The notes under the pieces were generated by a model. It did no database searches. It saw only the letters and a program-made list of their open reading frames with translations, and was not told the origin of the DNA. 38,529 nucleotides of DNA from Novacetimonas hansenii JCM 7643 (GTDB lineage: Bacteria > Pseudomonadota > Alphaproteobacteria > Acetobacterales > Acetobacteraceae), in NCBI RefSeq assembly GCF_000964405.1, contig NZ_BANE01000011.1:1-38529 (forward strand). The letters run 5' to 3'. Below, piece after piece: positions 8,291 through 17,370 of this stretch; within the stretch, counting starts at the first letter, position 1, and the number at the start of each line of letters is the position of its first letter. Position numbers and translations under genes: made by a program.

Positions 8291-9373
8291 ATGAACAGCA
8301 TCCCCCCCACCCCCATCATGAAACGCGGCATGGACGTGGGGGATATTCATATCCTTTATCGCGCGCTGCTACGGCGGCGCATGATGGTCATGGCGGTGAT
8401 CATGGGGCTGATCATATGTTCCGTGACACTGGATTTCGCACTTGGCCCGTCAGGACTGTCGCCCACGCGGCTGCTGCATATCCTGCTGCATCCCGGTGAT
8501 GCCCCTGCGGGCGAAAACGTCATCGTCTGGCAGATCCGCCTGCCTTATGCCCTGATGGCGATATGCGTGGGCGCGGCCCTGGGCCTGTCAGGGGCGGAAA
8601 TGCAGACTATCCTTGCCAACCCGCTGGCCAGCCCCTTCACGCTGGGCGTATCCGCGGCAGCGGCGTTCGGGGCGTCACTTGCGATCATCCTGCAATGGCA
8701 TATCCCCGGCGTGCCGGAAACATGGATCATTTCCACCGATGCGTTCCTTTTCTCCATCGGGTCGGTATTCCTGCTCGACCTTGTGTCGCGCCTGCGTGGG
8801 TCAGGCACGGGAACGGTTGTCCTTTTCGGCATCGCGCTGGTGTTCATGTTTCACGCCCTTGTCTCCCTCCTGCAGTTCATCGCCAGCGAAGACGCGCTGC
8901 AGGATCTCGTGTTCTGGACGATGGGCAGCCTGACGCGTGCAACATGGCCCAAGATCGGCATCCTTGCCACGGCATGTATCCTGATCGCGCCGCTGTCATT
9001 TCGTGCGGCATGGCGGCTGACTGTACTGCGCATGGGCGAAGAACGTGCGGCAAGCCTTGGGGTTGATATCCCGCGCGTACGGCGCGCGGCCCTGCTGCGT
9101 ATCAGCATCCTGTCCGCGCTGGCGGTCTCCTTTGTCGGGACGATCGGTTTCATCGGGCTGGTCGCGCCGCATATCGCACGCCGGCTGCTGGGTGAGGATC
9201 ATCGTTTCTACCTGCCGGGCAGCATGCTTGTGGGGTGCCTTATCATGTCGCTTTCCTCCGTCGCGGCGCGCAACATCATCCCTGGTGTCATCATTCCCAC
9301 CGGCATTGTCACGGCCTTGGTGGGGATTCCCTTTTTCCTGACGATCGTATTACGCCGGCAGGGCTTGTCATGA
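8291..9373 (+). CDS. FecCD-family iron-chelate ABC permease
   Basis: This 360-residue inner-membrane permease has about ten hydrophobic segments and the FecCD/BtuC signature order: WQIRLPYALMAICVGAALGLSG, AEMQTILANPLASPFTLGVSAA, GMGEERAASLGVD-like text (here RMGEERAASLGVDIPRVRR, which contacts the ATPase) and FVGTIGFIGLVAPHIAR followed by LLGEDHR. The first roughly 35 residues, including a second Met at residue 10, form a longer cytoplasmic N terminus than usual. It starts 12 bp after the binding protein and overlaps the ATPase by 4 bp (ATGA), showing translational coupling. It probably forms a homodimeric channel, as only one permease gene is present. Confidence 0.9.
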   Translation: MNSIPPTPIMKRGMDVGDIHILYRALLRRRMMVMAVIMGLIICSVTLDFALGPSGLSPTRLLHILLHPGDAPAGENVIVWQIRLPYALMAICVGAALGLSGAEMQTILANPLASPFTLGVSAAAAFGASLAIILQWHIPGVPETWIISTDAFLFSIGSVFLLDLVSRLRGSGTGTVVLFGIALVFMFHALVSLLQFIASEDALQDLVFWTMGSLTRATWPKIGILATACILIAPLSFRAAWRLTVLRMGEERAASLGVDIPRVRRAALLRISILSALAVSFVGTIGFIGLVAPHIARRLLGEDHRFYLPGSMLVGCLIMSLSSVAARNIIPGVIIPTGIVTALVGIPFFLTIVLRRQGLS

Positions 9374-10155
9374 CCGAAACCGGATTGCGTGCGCGGCACG
9401 TCAGCGTGAATTACGCCCGCCGTACCGTGCTGCATGACCTCAATCCCGCCCTGTTTCCACGCGGCCGGGTATGCGCCCTGCTTGGGCCGAACGGCAGCGG
9501 GAAATCAACATTCCTGCGCGCGGTTGCGGGGATCGTGCCATCACCCGCGATCATTACGTTAAACGGTATGGAACTGTCGCGCATACCGCTGGCGCAGCGC
9601 ACCCGCCATTGCATCTATCTGCCGCAGGCGCTGCCCGCTCCGGTTCACCTTCAGGTTCTGGAATCCCTGATCGCCGCGCATCACGTCAACGGCATGCCTG
9701 GGATGGCCGATACAAACATCATTGACGAAGCCCTTGAAATACTCGCCACCTTCGGGATCGAAGACCTCGCCATGCGCTACATGGACGAACTGTCCGGCGG
9801 GCAGAGGCAACTTGTAGGGCTGGCGCAGGCGATGGGACGACATCCCGATGCCCTGCTGCTTGATGAACCGCTCAGTGCGCTGGACCTGCATCACCAGTTT
9901 TCGGTCATGAAGATCATACATCAGGCAACCATCACACGGGGTCTTGTAACGATGGTCGTGCTGCATGACCTTAATATCGCCGCACGCATGACCGATGACG
10001 CCATTGTTATGCGCGATGGGCGCCTGATTGCCGCCGGCCCCACCCGCACGGTCATTTCGCCCGAACTTTTGCAACAGACCTATGGCATTCATGCACGTGT
10101 CGAAACCTGTTCGCGCGGCGAACCCTTTATCATGGTGGACGGCACCATCGACTGA
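9370..10155 (+). CDS. FecE/FhuC-type ABC ATPase
   Basis: This 261-residue ATPase energises the importer. Walker A GPNGSGKST spans about residues 39-47, the signature is LSGGQRQ, and Walker B with the following Asp-rich turn is ALLLDEPLSALDL; the switch His lies in VVLHDLN. The start at 9370 is chosen because its ATG overlaps the permease stop as ATGA and the ATPase homology begins straight after; the frame is open further upstream but that part is the permease in another frame. It is the last gene of the Fur-regulated operon. No outer-membrane receptor or TonB gene adjoins it. Confidence 0.92.
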   Translation: MTETGLRARHVSVNYARRTVLHDLNPALFPRGRVCALLGPNGSGKSTFLRAVAGIVPSPAIITLNGMELSRIPLAQRTRHCIYLPQALPAPVHLQVLESLIAAHHVNGMPGMADTNIIDEALEILATFGIEDLAMRYMDELSGGQRQLVGLAQAMGRHPDALLLDEPLSALDLHHQFSVMKIIHQATITRGLVTMVVLHDLNIAARMTDDAIVMRDGRLIAAGPTRTVISPELLQQTYGIHARVETCSRGEPFIMVDGTID

Positions 10156-10532
10156 TGATGTCTCTTTGCGCATGATCCCCTGACAGGGACAATCACATGA
10201 TTTCGGGTCTCATGATTTTTGAAAGATACCTGAAATTTTTCTGATGTATCGGGACCATAAAAGGACGTGCGTACATAGGATCGCGCCATTCCCTGCTGCA
10301 CACCCCATGCGCATGCACACAGATTTGTTATCGCATTTCCCCTGCCCCATCCGGTTCTTTTGCCGGGTTTCGCCGTTCTGAGCCTATCGACCGATTGCCC
10401 CGCTTCCTATGGGAACCCGGCATGCCGATAAGGCGCCCGCAACCGCCCGGCATGGATCGGCATGCCCATAGCGGCGGTACACCGTTTCCTCTCAACACCG
10501 CCCGCCCCTGCCGCGGCACAGGAAAAACGGCC
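10156..10532. other. Intergenic region before glgB
   Basis: About 380 bp separates the iron ABC operon from glgB. The frame of glgB is open back to 10395, but that part shows no branching-enzyme homology. I see short palindromes such as CCCTGACAGGG near 10181 but no strong terminator or operator. Confidence 0.35.
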
Positions 10533-12770
10533 ATGACGCAGCATCTTCCCACCCTTTGCACCGGGCATGATGCCGACGGCAGGCTTGCGGCCCTGGTGGC
10601 GGGGCGACTGGATGATCCTTTTGCATTCCTCGGCCGACATTGCGGCGATGGAGATGACATCATCCGCGTTTTCATGCCCGGCGCCCGGACGGTCACACTT
10701 ATCAATGCCGCCCCCGCGCGCGCAACGGGCCGTCACGCACATCTGACACAATGGCCGATGGAACAGGCCCACCCCGGCGGCGTCTTCATCGGCCATATTC
10801 CCACCGGCACCCCCTATCGCCTGCGTGTGGCATGGGACAGTGGCATGCAGGAGACCGAGGACGCCTATGCCTTTGGCCCGCTTTTGGGGGATTTCGACCT
10901 TCACCTGATTTCCCATGGCGAACATCAGGACCTGTATCGCGTTCTGGGCGCGCATGTCATGGATATTGATGGCGTCGCAGGCGTGCGCTTTGCCGTTTGG
11001 GCACCCAATGCGCGCCATGTCTCGGTCGTGGGAAATTTCAATATGTGGGACGGTCGCCGCCATCCCATGCGGCTGCGCCATGACCATGGGATATGGGAAC
11101 TGTTCATCCCGCGGATCGGCGCGGGCGAAGCCTATAAGTTCGAGATATGCGACGCACAGGGACGCTTACTGCCGTTGAAGGCCGATCCGCTGGCTTTCGC
11201 CGCAGAAGTCGCGCCTGCTACGGCCTCCATCGTTGTGCCGTCCATAGATTTCGACTGGTCGGACGACGCATGGATGCGCACCCGCGGCGCACGACAGGAC
11301 ATCGCAGCCCCTGTCAGCATTTACGAGGTCCATGCAGGTTCATGGCGTCATACACAGGCAGGACATGTGAACTGGGATGAACTGCGCCTGACATTACTGC
11401 CCTATGTGCTGGAAATGGGGTTCACCCATATCGAACTGTTGCCAATCGCGGAATATCCCTTTGGCGGATCATGGGGATACCAGCCGCTTGGCCTGTTCGC
11501 GCCATCCGCCCGGTTTGGTCCCCCTGATCACTTCGCCCGGTTCGTCAATGCCTGCCACATGGCGGGGGTTGGCATCATCCTGGACTGGGTGCCTGCACAT
11601 TTTCCCACAGACCCGCATGGACTGGCACGCTTTGATGGCAGCGCCCTTTATGAACATGCGGACCCACGCGAAGGATATCATCCTGACTGGAACACGCTGA
11701 TCTATAACAACGGGCGGCGCGAAGTCAGTGGCTTCCTGATCGCCAGCGCCCTGTTCTGGCTGCGCCAGTATCATATCGACGCCCTGCGTGTGGATGCCGT
11801 GGCCTCCATGCTGTATCGCGATTACAGCCGTGATCCCGGCGCATGGGTACCCAATATTTACGGCGGGCGTGAAAACCTTGAAACCATTGCTTTTCTACGT
11901 CACCTGAACGCAACAATCGCCGTGCGTTGCCCCGGGGCGATCACGATTGCAGAGGAATCAACCCAATGGCCGGGCGTCACACGCGCGGTAAGCGAGGGCG
12001 GCCTTGGCTTTACCTTCAAATGGAACATGGGGTGGATGCACGATACACTGGATTATATGGGACATGACCCGATGTACCGGCGTTATCATCATAATGAAAT
12101 GACGTTCGGGCTGCTTTATGGGTTTTCGGAACATTTCATCCTTCCCCTTTCCCATGACGAAGTCGTGCATGGCAAAGGCTCCCTCCTGCGGCGTATGCCC
12201 GGTGATACATGGCAAAAACATGCCAACCTGCGCGCATATCTTGCATTCATGTGGGGCCATCCGGGTAAGAAACTGCTGTTCATGGGGGGTGAACTGGCGC
12301 AGCAGGAGGAATGGAACCACGCGGCACAGCTTGCATGGCAGCAAATGGAAACGCCCGAAGGAAATGGTGTCCGCCGCCTTGTCCAGGACCTCAACCACCT
12401 GTACCGCACCTGTCCTGCGCTTCATTTATGGGACAGCTGGCCCGAAGGATTCGTGTGGCTGATCGGCGATGACCGCGAAAACTCGGTCTTTGCATGGGCG
12501 CGCCAGGCAGCACATGGCCCCATGGTCATGATCGTGTGCAACATGACCCCCGTGCCCCGTCATGGATACCGTATTGGCGTACCACATGCGGGAACATGGC
12601 GGGAAATCCTCAATACCGATGCCAGCCTGTATGGCGGTTCGAATATGGGGAATTACGGCGCCATACAGGCATGTCCCGATGCCGCGCATGGGCATGCCTG
12701 TTCCGTTACGGTGTCGCTGCCCCCATTGGGCACGCTGTTTTTCCAGCATGAAGGCGACAGAACCATCTGA
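10533..12770 (+). CDS. glgB: 1,4-alpha-glucan branching enzyme GlgB
   Basis: This GH13 branching enzyme (745 aa) cuts alpha-1,4-glucan and re-attaches the piece by an alpha-1,6 link during glycogen synthesis. In order: an N1 domain ([10 protein letters not shown]), a CBM48 domain ([26 protein letters not shown]), and the catalytic barrel with [24 protein letters not shown], the nucleophile in [16 protein letters not shown] (about D421), the acid/base in TIAEEST (about E474) and the third Asp in [13 protein letters not shown] (about D542). The C-terminal beta domain ends near the stop. The start at 10533 is preferred over 10395 because it follows AGGAAAAA and length then fits the family (728 aa in E. 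coli). It converges with glgX; glgA, glgC and glgP are not in the window. Confidence 0.95.
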   Translation: MTQHLPTLCTGHDADGRLAALVAGRLDDPFAFLGRHCGDGDDIIRVFMPGARTVTLINAAPARATGRHAHLTQWPMEQAHPGGVFIGHIPTGTPYRLRVAWDSGMQETEDAYAFGPLLGDFDLHLISHGEHQDLYRVLGAHVMDIDGVAGVRFAVWAPNARHVSVVGNFNMWDGRRHPMRLRHDHGIWELFIPRIGAGEAYKFEICDAQGRLLPLKADPLAFAAEVAPATASIVVPSIDFDWSDDAWMRTRGARQDIAAPVSIYEVHAGSWRHTQAGHVNWDELRLTLLPYVLEMGFTHIELLPIAEYPFGGSWGYQPLGLFAPSARFGPPDHFARFVNACHMAGVGIILDWVPAHFPTDPHGLARFDGSALYEHADPREGYHPDWNTLIYNNGRREVSGFLIASALFWLRQYHIDALRVDAVASMLYRDYSRDPGAWVPNIYGGRENLETIAFLRHLNATIAVRCPGAITIAEESTQWPGVTRAVSEGGLGFTFKWNMGWMHDTLDYMGHDPMYRRYHHNEMTFGLLYGFSEHFILPLSHDEVVHGKGSLLRRMPGDTWQKHANLRAYLAFMWGHPGKKLLFMGGELAQQEEWNHAAQLAWQQMETPEGNGVRRLVQDLNHLYRTCPALHLWDSWPEGFVWLIGDDRENSVFAWARQAAHGPMVMIVCNMTPVPRHGYRIGVPHAGTWREILNTDASLYGGSNMGNYGAIQACPDAAHGHACSVTVSLPPLGTLFFQHEGDRTI

Positions 12771-12780
12771 ATATTTACAT

Positions 12781-12821
12781 TTTCAGAAGAATAACCACGA
12801 CATACATTCCGTTTTCTGAAA
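12781..12821. terminator. Weak hairpin between convergent glgB and glgX
   Basis: TTTCAGAA (12781-12788) and TTCTGAAA (12814-12821) form a perfect 8-bp arm pair with a 25-nt loop in the 56-bp gap between the two stop codons. It is AT-rich and lacks a good U-tract, so its role as a bidirectional terminator is only tentative. Confidence 0.3.
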
Positions 12822-12826
12822 TGAAT

Positions 12827-14947
12827 TTACACAAGTTCAAACAGCAGAACCGAACGCGCCACCACGCAATAGGAAGCACCGGCTGTAAAGACCGGTTCCT
12901 TGTCTTCCTCCGGCTGCGTCACATGCGTATCCAGCAACACGCGCCAGTGCTGTTCCGATACGGATGGCAGAACGAACTGCACATCTTCATGCCATGAATT
13001 GAACACCAGCAGCAGGGTCGCATCTTCCCCGCGCTTCATGAGCCCGGTCCTGCGTGCCCGTCCATCCAGCATCAGGCCAAGGCAGCGTGTCACATCCCAG
13101 TCAGCAACGACCATTTCATTGCCCGATGCATTAACCCATGTCAGCTCCTTTATATCCAGTTCGCTGTTATAGGCTTCTGTCAGAAACCGCCCACGCCGCA
13201 GGATGGGAAACCGCCTGCGCAATGCGGCAAGATACGAAACAAACCGTACAAGCGCCCCGTTACGTTCCAGAAGCGACCAGTCCACCCACGAAATATCGTT
13301 ATCCTGACAATAGGCATTATTGTTCCCCTGCTGTGTGCGTCCGAATTCATCGCCCGCCAGAAGCATCGGCGTTCCCTGTGACAACAGCAGGGTCGCCAGC
13401 ATGTTGCGCATCTGGCGTTCCCTGATGCCAAGGATCTGCGGATCGGACGTGGGGCCTTCCACGCCATAATTGCTGGAATTATTGTCCGATGAACCGTCGC
13501 GGTTCTCCTCTGCGTTTGCATCGTTATGCTTGTCATTGTACGAAACGCAGTCATTAAGCGTGAACCCGTCATGGGCCGTAATGAAATTGACGCACGACCA
13601 TGGCTTGCGCCCCTGATGGTCAAACAGGTCCGGGCTGCCAAGAAGGCGCGGGGACAGACGGCTTGCCAATTGCGTACCTTTCCAGTATTCGCGGACATCA
13701 TCGCGAAACCGGTCGTTCCATTCGGCCCAGCCGGGCGGGAATGCCCCCACCTGGTATCCGCCGGGGCCACAATCCCATGGTTCGGCAATCATCTTGACCG
13801 TCTCCAGCGTCGGATCCTGTGAACAGGATTTGAGAAAACCGGACTGATTGTCAAAACCATTGGGTTCACGCGCCAATATGGTCCCAAGGTCAAAGCGAAA
13901 ACCATCGACATGCATTTCATCAGCCCAATAACGCAGGCTGTCTGTCACCATCTGTATGACACGCCGGTGCGACAGGTTGACGGTATTTCCCGTGCCCGTA
14001 TCATTCACATAATATCGTGGCCGATCTGTAACAAGGCGGTAGTACGAAACATTGTCGATCCCCCGGAACGATAATGTCGGGCCAAGTTCGTTACCTTCGG
14101 CAGTGTGGTTGTAGACGACATCAAGTATGACCTCCAACCCGGCATCATGAATCTGCGAGACCATTTCCTTGAACTCCCGCAAGGATTGCGCACGGTCAGA
14201 TGCATATCGGGGATCAGGTGCAAAAAAACCTATGGTGTTGTACCCCCAGTAATTGCACAACCCTTTCTTCAGGAGATGATCGTCACTGATGAAACTGTGT
14301 ACAGGCAAAAGCTCGACTGACGTTACGCCAAGGGATTTTATATATTCCAGCACCTCACGCACCGCCATCGCGGCATAGGTCCCGCGCAGCCCCTCGGGAA
14401 CAAGTGGATGCTTTTTCGTATATCCCTTGACATGGGCTTCATAAATAACCGTCTGGTCCCATGGAAGCGGATTGCGTCCCGATTGTCCACGCCAGTCGAA
14501 ATTCGGATCTATGACCACACATTTCGGAACAAAGGGGGCACTGTCGCGGGTATCGAAACTAAGGTCCGCATCACGGTGCCCGATTGTATAACCAAAAAGT
14601 GCCTCATCCCATTTCAGATCCCCCAGATGCGCACGTGCATATGGATCGAGCAGCAACTTGTTCGGGTTGAAGCGATGCCCCACGTCCGGCTCGTACGGCC
14701 CATACACGCGATACCCATAGAACTGTCCCGGGCGCACATCAGCGACCCAGCCATGAAAGATCTGGTCGGTATATTCCGGCAGGGTAATCCGTTCGACTTC
14801 CTTTTCCCCACGTTCATCAAACAGACAGAGTTCCACCTTATGGGCATGGGCGGAAAAGAGGGCAAAATTGACGCCTTTCCCATCCCATGTCGCCCCACGG
14901 GGATAAGGAGAACCTTCGCGCAAACGTGGATTAAGCGGATTGGCCAT
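12827..14947 (-). CDS. glgX: Glycogen debranching enzyme GlgX
   Basis: This GH13 isoamylase-type enzyme (706 aa) hydrolyses the alpha-1,6 branch stubs left after phosphorylase action. The N-terminal CBM48 domain begins GVNFALFSAHAHKVELCLFD; the barrel shows VYEAHVKG-like text (VIYEAHVKGYTKKHP), ELLPVHSFISDDHL, YWGYNTIGFFAPDPRY and DVVYNHTAEG. The nucleophile is in VDGFRFDLGTIL (about D353), the acid/base in MIAEPWDCGPGGYQ (about E389) and the third acid in ITAHDGFTLND (about D460). A GTG precedes the chosen ATG directly; the ATG at 14947 has AGGG at the better distance. Being convergent with glgB, the two are not co-transcribed, unlike common glgBX operons. Confidence 0.95.
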   Translation of the reverse strand: MANPLNPRLREGSPYPRGATWDGKGVNFALFSAHAHKVELCLFDERGEKEVERITLPEYTDQIFHGWVADVRPGQFYGYRVYGPYEPDVGHRFNPNKLLLDPYARAHLGDLKWDEALFGYTIGHRDADLSFDTRDSAPFVPKCVVIDPNFDWRGQSGRNPLPWDQTVIYEAHVKGYTKKHPLVPEGLRGTYAAMAVREVLEYIKSLGVTSVELLPVHSFISDDHLLKKGLCNYWGYNTIGFFAPDPRYASDRAQSLREFKEMVSQIHDAGLEVILDVVYNHTAEGNELGPTLSFRGIDNVSYYRLVTDRPRYYVNDTGTGNTVNLSHRRVIQMVTDSLRYWADEMHVDGFRFDLGTILAREPNGFDNQSGFLKSCSQDPTLETVKMIAEPWDCGPGGYQVGAFPPGWAEWNDRFRDDVREYWKGTQLASRLSPRLLGSPDLFDHQGRKPWSCVNFITAHDGFTLNDCVSYNDKHNDANAEENRDGSSDNNSSNYGVEGPTSDPQILGIRERQMRNMLATLLLSQGTPMLLAGDEFGRTQQGNNNAYCQDNDISWVDWSLLERNGALVRFVSYLAALRRRFPILRRGRFLTEAYNSELDIKELTWVNASGNEMVVADWDVTRCLGLMLDGRARRTGLMKRGEDATLLLVFNSWHEDVQFVLPSVSEQHWRVLLDTHVTQPEEDKEPVFTAGASYCVVARSVLLFELV

Positions 14948-15173
14948 CACAATTCCCTGCCCTGCAAATCATGCCTTATCCGGGCTAACCCATCATGCGC
15001 GCAACAGTTGCGATACGACCTGTTCAGGTGATCGTCATGCCATCTGCAAGCATCTGAAGTAAAACCTGATGCTTTATCCATTTACTTCCGAAAAAGAGTC
15101 TTTTCAGAGCATACCACAAGTCATGGGGATGTTTTTTGTGCATTGCAAAAAACTTATAGGATATTTAATTTAT

Positions 15174-15201
15174 TTGACTGGGGTGTTTTTTTTGATACGA
15201 T
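15174..15201 (+). promoter_or_regulatory. Possible promoter upstream of the porin
   Basis: TTGACT (15174-15179) and TACGAT (15196-15201) are separated by 16 bp in an AT-rich setting about 245 bp before the porin ATG. Matches to the consensus are fair only; the assignment is tentative. Confidence 0.35.
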
Positions 15202-15368
15202 CCCATCCAATCATAAAAAAAGAAAAACAATACTATGCCTGACATCTCATTGCAGTTCCCGGACCTTCCCACGCCCCACGCGGGCAGCCCCCCTGCGTCC
15301 TGCCCCACCCAATCCGGGCAGACCCCGTCTGGAATAAACAAGGAGAACGCAGTATTCGCACCATGACA

Positions 15369-15389
15369 CGCCCCCGCATAATGGGGGCG
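15369..15389. promoter_or_regulatory. GC hairpin in the porin leader
   Basis: CGCCCCC (15369-15375) and GGGGGCG (15383-15389) form a perfect 7-bp stem with loop GCATAAT. It would lie in the transcript leader of the porin, about 55 bp before the ATG. There is no U-tract. It could be an attenuator, an RNA stability element or an operator. Confidence 0.4.
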
Positions 15390-15451
15390 ATATGGGACAT
15401 ACATAATCCCTTATAAAACCTGACAATAATAAAAAAAGAACTGACATGGTC

Positions 15452-17126
15452 ATGCAAAAGACACCGTACATCTTTCGCGCGGTCGCCCTGTGCGCTGCCT
15501 GCGTTCATATGTTCCATCCTGGCAACAGTTGCGGGAATTGCCCTGCCGCATCCCGCACAGTCACAGCCAATTACAGATACCACGGTATCACGCGCGCCAA
15601 TCACAACGACCGTACCACCAAAGCATGAAAATGCCGAGGAGTACGGCCCCACCCCACGCAGCATCCAGCGCCCGCCCAACACCCCGATTCCCCCAAGCGG
15701 GGTGCCACTGATCCCCACGGCAGGGCTTGCCCCCCTCAGCGTGGCCCCCATCAGCAGTCCAGGGGACAAGACATCGTTCCATAAGATCGAACTTGATGCG
15801 CTCAGCCATCATGAAGGGCCTTCCGGCATGCTTCCGGCCTCGCTTGATGCGTTGCGTGATACCGACCTCGAAGATCCTTATTATGTCCCAACGGCAGGCA
15901 CCGGCCACCTTGTCCCGCAACTCAAGGGAGTGAGGTCCACACTGCTTAACCACGGTGTCAGCTTTGCTTTTACCTACAAGGGGGAGGCTATGGGCGTCAT
16001 TGATGGCGGTGTGCAGCGTGGAATGAGTTATGTCCATGAATTGACCGGGCAGGTCAACTTCGACCTTGAAAAGATGGCGAACCTGACGGGATGGTCAGTC
16101 CACACATTGGTCATGGAACGCGCCGGCCGTGCCGTCAGCCATGACCGGGTGGGGGAATATTACGTCAACCTGCAGGAGTTTTACGGCCTGTCGGGACATA
16201 TGGTCGCACATCTGGTTGATTTCTATGCGGAAAAAAAGCTGCTGAACAATCACCTCGACATCACGTTCGGACGTATGGCGCTGACACATGTGTTCGCAAC
16301 TTCGCCATTACTGTGTTCATTCATGGTGACATGTTCCGCCCCTGTCGCCCTGAAACTCGATCCAGGCTTCAGCGTCTATCCCAAGGCCACCTGGGGGTCA
16401 CGCCTGCGCCTGCGCCCCACACGCGATACAGCAATCCAGTTTGGCGCATATGAGGTCAGTCCCCTCGCCAGCAATCCCAGCGGCTGGGCATGGGGCAGCG
16501 AACCCGCGACCGGCCTGATGCTGCCGGTCGAATTCACGTGGCAGCCGTTCCTGACACGCAACCGCCTGCCGGGACATTATGTCCTTGGTTATGCCCATGA
16601 CACCACACGTTATCCCGATCAGATCGGTGTCAGCCTGCCTGCCGCCCTGCGCGCCCAGGCCGGGCGGCAACGTTCTGCCCCGATGGATATGTTCTGGTTT
16701 GAAGGCGACCAGATGATCTATCGCCGGGGTGGGCGCAACCAGATGGCAGGTGGATACCTGATGGCGGGATATATCCATAATACCCCGCATGTGACATCCA
16801 TTGCGGATGAAGCATATGGCGGCCTGTCATTCGCGGCGGTCATCCCGTCACGCATGACGGACCGGCTGGGTATCATGTATTCATGGTATCATGTCAGCCA
16901 TCGCAAGGAAGAAGGCCAGATCATGATCCAGAATGCTGGCTATTCCCTCGGCGCCGCCGTGCGCGGACCACAGACCAGTTCGCATATCATCGAGGCCTAT
17001 TACGCAATCGACGCCGCCCCCGGCGTCCTGGTCCAACCTGAGTTTGAATACATGATCCATCCAGGTGAAACCCGCCACATCCCCAACGCAGCACTCGTCG
17101 GCCTGAAAGTAATCGCAAACCTGTAA
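15452..17126 (+). pseudogene. OprB-family carbohydrate-selective porin with a frame-shifted signal peptide
   Basis: The body from 15702 (a GTG) to 17126 is a typical OprB-family outer-membrane porin for sugars: LKGVRSTLLNHGVSFAFTYKGEAMG, GQVNFDLEKMANLTGWSVHTL, NHLDITFGRMALTHVF, SVYPKATWGSRLRLRPT, and a C-terminal GMTDRLGIMYSW-like strand. A 474-aa product from the GTG would have no signal peptide. Upstream, the ATG at 15452 opens MQKTPYIFRAVALCA in another frame, and the hydrophobic remainder CALPAFICSILATVAGIALP lies in the porin's own frame. Joined at about 15480-15495 they make one good signal peptide. One extra base there explains this, either a true mutation or a sequencing error. If an error, the gene is intact (about 558 aa). 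Confidence 0.7.
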
Positions 17127-17171
17127 GTGTCTATTAAAAACAATAATTTGATTTACAATAAATTTCCTGAT

Positions 17172-17199
17172 GTGTCGCCCCAATCCCAAAAGGCGACAC
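17172..17199. terminator. Hairpin downstream of the porin
   Basis: GTGTCGCC (17172-17179) and GGCGACAC (17192-17199) form a perfect 8-bp stem with a 12-nt loop, about 45 bp after the porin stop. The following sequence has only a modest T-rich run (TCCTTGATATTTTAT), so it may be a weak or factor-aided terminator. Confidence 0.5.
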
Positions 17200-17370
17200 T
17201 CCTTGATATTTTATGCATGACTCCGTCACCAGAGATTTTATGACCATCTTTAACTTTTTTCATTCATGGGCACATTTTGTCACAAATTAAACACAACAGG
17301 ATAAAATCAGACAAATATTTGACATAAACCAGAAAAAGACAGGAAATATATTCCCGTATATAACTTTTTT

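Larger units (their letters stand above)
14948..15445. other. Upstream region of the porin gene
   Basis: About 500 bp separates glgX from the porin. It begins AT-rich, then carries a promoter-like element (15174-15201), a C-rich stretch (15260-15330) and a GC hairpin (15369-15389). A 17-codon ORF at 15362 (MTRPRIMGAIWDIHNPL) is probably fortuitous, because AAGGAG lies too far upstream. Confidence 0.4.

Noticed and set aside
15362-15415. A 17-codon leader-peptide-like ORF before the porin
   Set aside because: The AAGGAG sequence is about 17 bases from its ATG, too far for a normal ribosome binding site, and no run of regulatory codons is present.
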